In this document: positions 60,801 through 64,000 of the stretch, piece after piece
How the letters are laid out: every line of letters begins with the position of its first letter
How positions within the stretch are numbered: position 1 is the stretch's first letter
Source of the DNA: Dreissena polymorpha
Taxonomy: Eukaryota; Mollusca; Bivalvia; Myida; Dreissenidae
NCBI RefSeq assembly: GCF_020536995.1
Contig: NC_068357.1
Coordinates: forward strand, 146,578,559 to 146,642,558
Reading direction: 5' to 3'
Length of the DNA stretch: 64,000 nucleotides
Notes under the pieces: generated by a model
The model's database searches: none
What the model saw: the letters and a program-made list of their open reading frames with translations, nothing else
Told to the model about the DNA's origin: nothing
Translations under genes and position numbers: made by a program

Positions 60801-63279
60801 TAAATTCTATTTACGTCGATCGATTGATTTATCTTTTCCAATTAATTGTATATGATTTCTATATAAAATACCTTAAAATTCATACGCTGAATAAGCATAG
60901 GCCTTTTATGTGGACTCGCAAATGCCTATGTCACTCTTTATAACATTAAAAGTTATAAAACGTATTCAGCCCTTGCAGTTATTTATACTTTCACCGTATG
61001 GGCATTTTGTACAACACCGGTCCAGTTTTAAGTTAAAAATGTCAATTACATTGCTGAATACGTGTCAGTTATGGCAAGATATGAGGCGTAGCTGTCAAAA
61101 ATTTCATTAAAAAAGTTTGTTTGAGATATTATTGCTTTTTAATGATCTTAGTGTTGTTTATGTGTGTCTTAAGTAATCTAAACTTTACCTAGAGTCATAT
61201 GGAATAAACAATCAATTGCTTTTAATTACTATGTAAGTTAATTGATGCTTTAATACGAACTTTCAGCAATCACCCTTTCATTAAATTAAGGTGAGCGATT
61301 TGATGACATGTTAAGATAACGATAATAATTTGGAGTTATTCGAGTTCTTCAGGAGTTTATATGCACATGTTTTCGCGAATATAAAAAAAATGATTCATTA
61401 ATCTTGACCTGTGCCCCTATAACTGCATTACTTTTAAAACATTAATTTAGACAAGATCGGTTGATTTAATTCTAAAATCTTTTACTATTTCCACCAGTAG
61501 GGTATTCATCGTTAAAATCAGATGTTTAATATGACTACACGTGAAATAAAATATCGTCTTCGATTGTAATTAGCACATGTCATATTTCCTGTAGTCCATT
61601 AATATTTACTTAACAATTGATCGACAATTCACTTTCTGGAGACTGTATCATGAGGAATCAGGGAGTTGTAATTTATACTGGTAACCTACGCAGGTCGAAA
61701 AACAGCAAACCACATGAACTTTTCCACACCAAAATCTCAGTATTGCATAAAAACTATTTTTAGTAGCGTGTGACAAGGAAGCTGTGGCTACGGAGCGCGG
61801 GAAGTTCCGCCAGCGTGTTCCCGGCCGCGGATGGGTGGAGTTGAGTTGCGCAGAGGGAACCGTCTTTAGGCAGGACACGTGCGGCTGCGAGTATGGTGAG
61901 CCCGACATAAAAGGTAAGTACATATTGACAAATACAAATATGCTTTGTAAATAAATCACTCGGGTTTTTGTCATAGGTTTCTATAACAATTCACCATACA
62001 GTTGTGTTCGTTTTTTGTTTGGTATATGGTGACGGACCTATGCCGAAACGCTATGGTACGGTGTAGTCAGTGCAATTATATTATTTTGGGGGAAAAAGAA
62101 ATTGGCCTACACCTCAATGTTTTCAAAACAAGTAGACCCTCGTAATCCTTGAAAAATAAGTATATTATAGAAATGGTAGAATACCATTTTCTCTATATGG
62201 AATTGTATAGTCAAGTACAATATTATTTCGTGTTATATTTAACCCTTTTTTAACATTTATGTGCATGTATTTTGCGTGGCAAAAAAAACCCATAAATGCC
62301 TATACTGTATACAATGATCCAAACCTCTTGTAATAGGAACTTCATGTGAATTCGAGGTGGAGCCTGGGTACCCGGATGTTTACGTATATTTTGTATTGAG
62401 AACGAAATACCAGTGTCAAAGTGGTTGCATCTTCTCGAATGTGACATGCGGCTGTGAAACGGTGTCGCCTGGTAAGAATAATGCACCGCACATCTTCTGT
62501 CGCAGCCAATAAATATTTTTAATATGTTGGCATCTTTTCTTTAAATTATCATAAAATTTATCTTTATTTATTCACATATGATTTAACTTTTATTATGATG
62601 TATATCTTTTAAGAGAATGTTATGAATTTCTTTGCACCTGTTCGTCCGTCAGTCGAACTGTCCGTAAACTACATGTATATATACTACTTTCCTGTGTTAA
62701 AGTTATATCGCAATTTCTTCTATAAAGTTTTATACAGCAAGTAAGAGTTGAAGCTTCTTAAAATGAATACATTTATTTGAAATTGTGTCTTGTTTTTTCG
62801 TATAACAATCATGAACAATATCCAAAAGTTGAGTAAAAATTGGTAATACATGTATTAAATAACACGTCGAAACAAATTTCGACAATTAGTAATAAAACAT
62901 AAGCAAATATAATTAGTATTAATATACTTAATGAATATTCAATAACTTGTATTATTTGTTTGTTTTCATCTAATCGACACAATTTATTTTTTTTGCCGAC
63001 AGTGAATGTATTGCGTTGCAGGCTGGGCAATATTTGCCAAATTAACGTTTACTTGTAAAAAAATAAATGCTGCACATATATTTGGAAGAATTCTGTCTTT
63101 AGTAAAGTGTTAATGTTGCTAAAAAAATTCTAAACTGTTTTTCAATTACTTCGTTATACGATGTTTTCCTTTGCATATACTGTTTTTCACTCCAGCACCA
63201 AAACATACGACACCAACGCCAAAGCCGACAACGCCGAAACCTACCACGACCACAAAAGCAGTAGAACCAGCGCCGAAAG
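57842..63279 (+). CDS. Secreted modular Cys-motif protein with Thr/Pro linker (5' part)
   Basis: Exons 57842-57860, 59930-60013, 61764-61913, 62337-62471 and 63196-63279 join in frame, every junction in phase 1, and run off the window after 157 codons. Residues 1-23 (MDLLTLGYRLVFVGLMMGA then CIRA) form a signal peptide with likely cleavage before QEYGYQ. Exons 3 and 4 encode two modules ending in a similar motif: WVELSCAEGTVFRQDTCGC and YQCQSGCIFSNVTCGC, that is C-x2-G/C-x-V/I-F-x4-C-G-C. This resembles, loosely, cysteine patterns at the end of chitin-binding or shell-matrix modules in molluscs; I do not assign a domain. Exon 5 encodes a Thr/Pro/Lys-rich stretch (TTPTPKPTTPKPTTTTK), a mucin-like linker. 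Uniform 1-1 phases suit module shuffling. An extracellular structural or cuticle/shell role is inference. The exon 3 acceptor is TAGTAG, so either AG gives an in-frame product differing by one residue. Confidence 0.82.
59757..59899. mobile_element. Hairpin MITE family A, minimal palindromic copy in intron 1
   Basis: Only the two outer parts remain: TGTCTTGTTCTG...GTGCGTAAAGTGTCGTCCC and its near-perfect inverse meet around GCGGACTGCAC, with no middle section. It ends 30 nt before the acceptor of exon 2 of the secreted-protein gene. Confidence 0.9.
60369..60395 (+). pseudogene. Relic of an exon 4-like exon start in intron 2
   Basis: The 75 bp before this point resemble the end of intron 3, which precedes exon 4: CATTTATGTACATGTATTTT against CATTTATGTGCATGTATTTT, and TGACCCAAATCTAGTGTGAAAG against TGATCCAAACCTCTTGTAATAG. 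The similarity continues into exon 4 itself (TGTGAACTTCATTGTGG against TGTGAATTCGAGGTGG) and then stops at the minisatellite. This looks like a lost duplicate exon. Confidence 0.5.
60388..60640 (+). repeat. Minisatellite with ~62-70-bp units, four copies
   Basis: Four copies of GTTAGTTAGCCAGCTTCTCG plus GCTCTATAAGCCACTG begin near 60404, 60467, 60518 and 60583. Copies alternate in their trailing part (ACTGTGACTTCATTGTGG versus ACTGTAGTACATGG), so a two-unit higher-order period of about 115 bp is present. It lies in intron 2 of the secreted-protein gene. Confidence 0.9.
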
Positions 63280-64000
63280 GTATTCCCAGAGGGAACCATT
63301 TTGCAATTGAATAATTTATCTGCTTTCAAATTCATTCATTTATCTAAACCCTTCTGAATGATGGTATTAAATCTTGCACTGCTTCAGTCAGTAAGTTCAA
63401 ATTTAAATACGCAGCAAAGACATATTTGACTAGAACGTGTTCATAACCAGGTTTTCAACAAAGTTGAAAATCCGTGTAATTAGAATAAGTTATTGCGGGT
63501 GGCGGCCGTGATGGTGGCGTCAAACTAGTGTCTTACGATTTTGAACGTCTCGTGGCATAAATAATTCTTTTACTGTATGATGAATTTGTGGAATACAGCG
63601 CTGATTGCATTTACACTAATTTGGATATATTGTTTTTATAATAAGTGGATTTGTTATGGTTGATTTAGGTGATTCTTACCCTTTTTCACTCACTTGGGAC
63701 AAAACGCAATTTTTTGTGTTTGCGTGAACAAATTGCATGAACAATAAGTAAATTGTAGAACTAGTAGAAAATCATTTAATATTATTTGAATTTTATTGTC
63801 AAGTACACCATTATTTCGTGTTATATTTGACCTTTTAATAAAGTCATTTCGCCTGTTATTGAGAAAGTCAAATACCGGAGAAAGCATGTCCTTCAATTCA
63901 TCAGTCAAAACGTTCATTCATTAAAGAAAAAATCTATGAATAAATATACATGTTCGTTAATACATCATTGAAGACTGTCGGACATCATAGACATTTATGT
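63280..64000 (+). other. Intron following exon 5, running off the window
   Basis: The last 240 bases resemble introns 2 and 3 of the same gene. Examples are TACATGTTCGTTAATACATC (63949 region) against AACATGTTCGTTAAAACATC (60245 region), and TATTATTTCGTGTTATATTT shared with intron 3 (62222 region; CATTATTTC here). By this pattern a further module exon is expected just beyond position 64000. Confidence 0.6.

Overview
The window looks like nuclear DNA of a bivalve mollusc. It is AT-rich by eye, has multi-exon genes with GT-AG introns, and is full of short hairpin-forming transposable elements, microsatellites and minisatellites. One hairpin element (with the core GTGCGTAAAGTGTCGTCCC) occurs at least eight times. 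I associate it from memory with Dreissena (zebra/quagga mussel) genomes, so Dreissena is my best guess, but I could not test it.

Three protein genes can be supported, all on the + strand. (1) 18832-22228: the 3' part of a coiled-coil protein ending in a CaaX prenylation box. (2) 26721-40472: a complete 12-exon SLC49A4 (DIRC2) orthologue, a lysosomal major-facilitator transporter of 467 residues; its exon phases join consistently, and one acceptor reads AT instead of AG. (3) 57842-63279 and beyond the window: the 5' part of a secreted, modular cysteine-motif protein with a Thr/Pro-rich linker. A weak two-exon candidate lies at 47741-48671. A tRNA-Phe(GAA) gene with a 17-nt intron sits on the minus strand in SLC49A4 intron 2.

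The rest is mostly repeats. 1-18 kb is gene-poor and holds AT microsatellites, a 95-bp tandem repeat, terminal-inverted-repeat elements, a SINE nested inside one of them, a Tc1/mariner-like non-autonomous element, and a 39-bp minisatellite that stays open in two frames. 22.4-26.7 kb is a gene-poor spacer. The SLC49A4 introns (27-40 kb) carry two oppositely oriented copies of a TTAA-flanked element holding a tRNA-Ser-like sequence, plus six hairpin MITEs, several within 30 nt of a splice site. 41.8-45.4 kb holds a foldback element built from exact palindromes, then a LINE reverse-transcriptase relic with a hairpin element nested in it. 45.5-57.8 kb is again gene-poor and includes a 2-kb inverted-repeat element with about 12-bp flanking direct repeats.

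The three genes show no sign of working together. The most unusual features are the tRNA-bearing TTAA elements, the palindrome-mosaic foldback, the intron-bearing tRNA-Phe, the AT acceptor of SLC49A4, and the duplicated introns with a relic exon in the secreted-protein gene.
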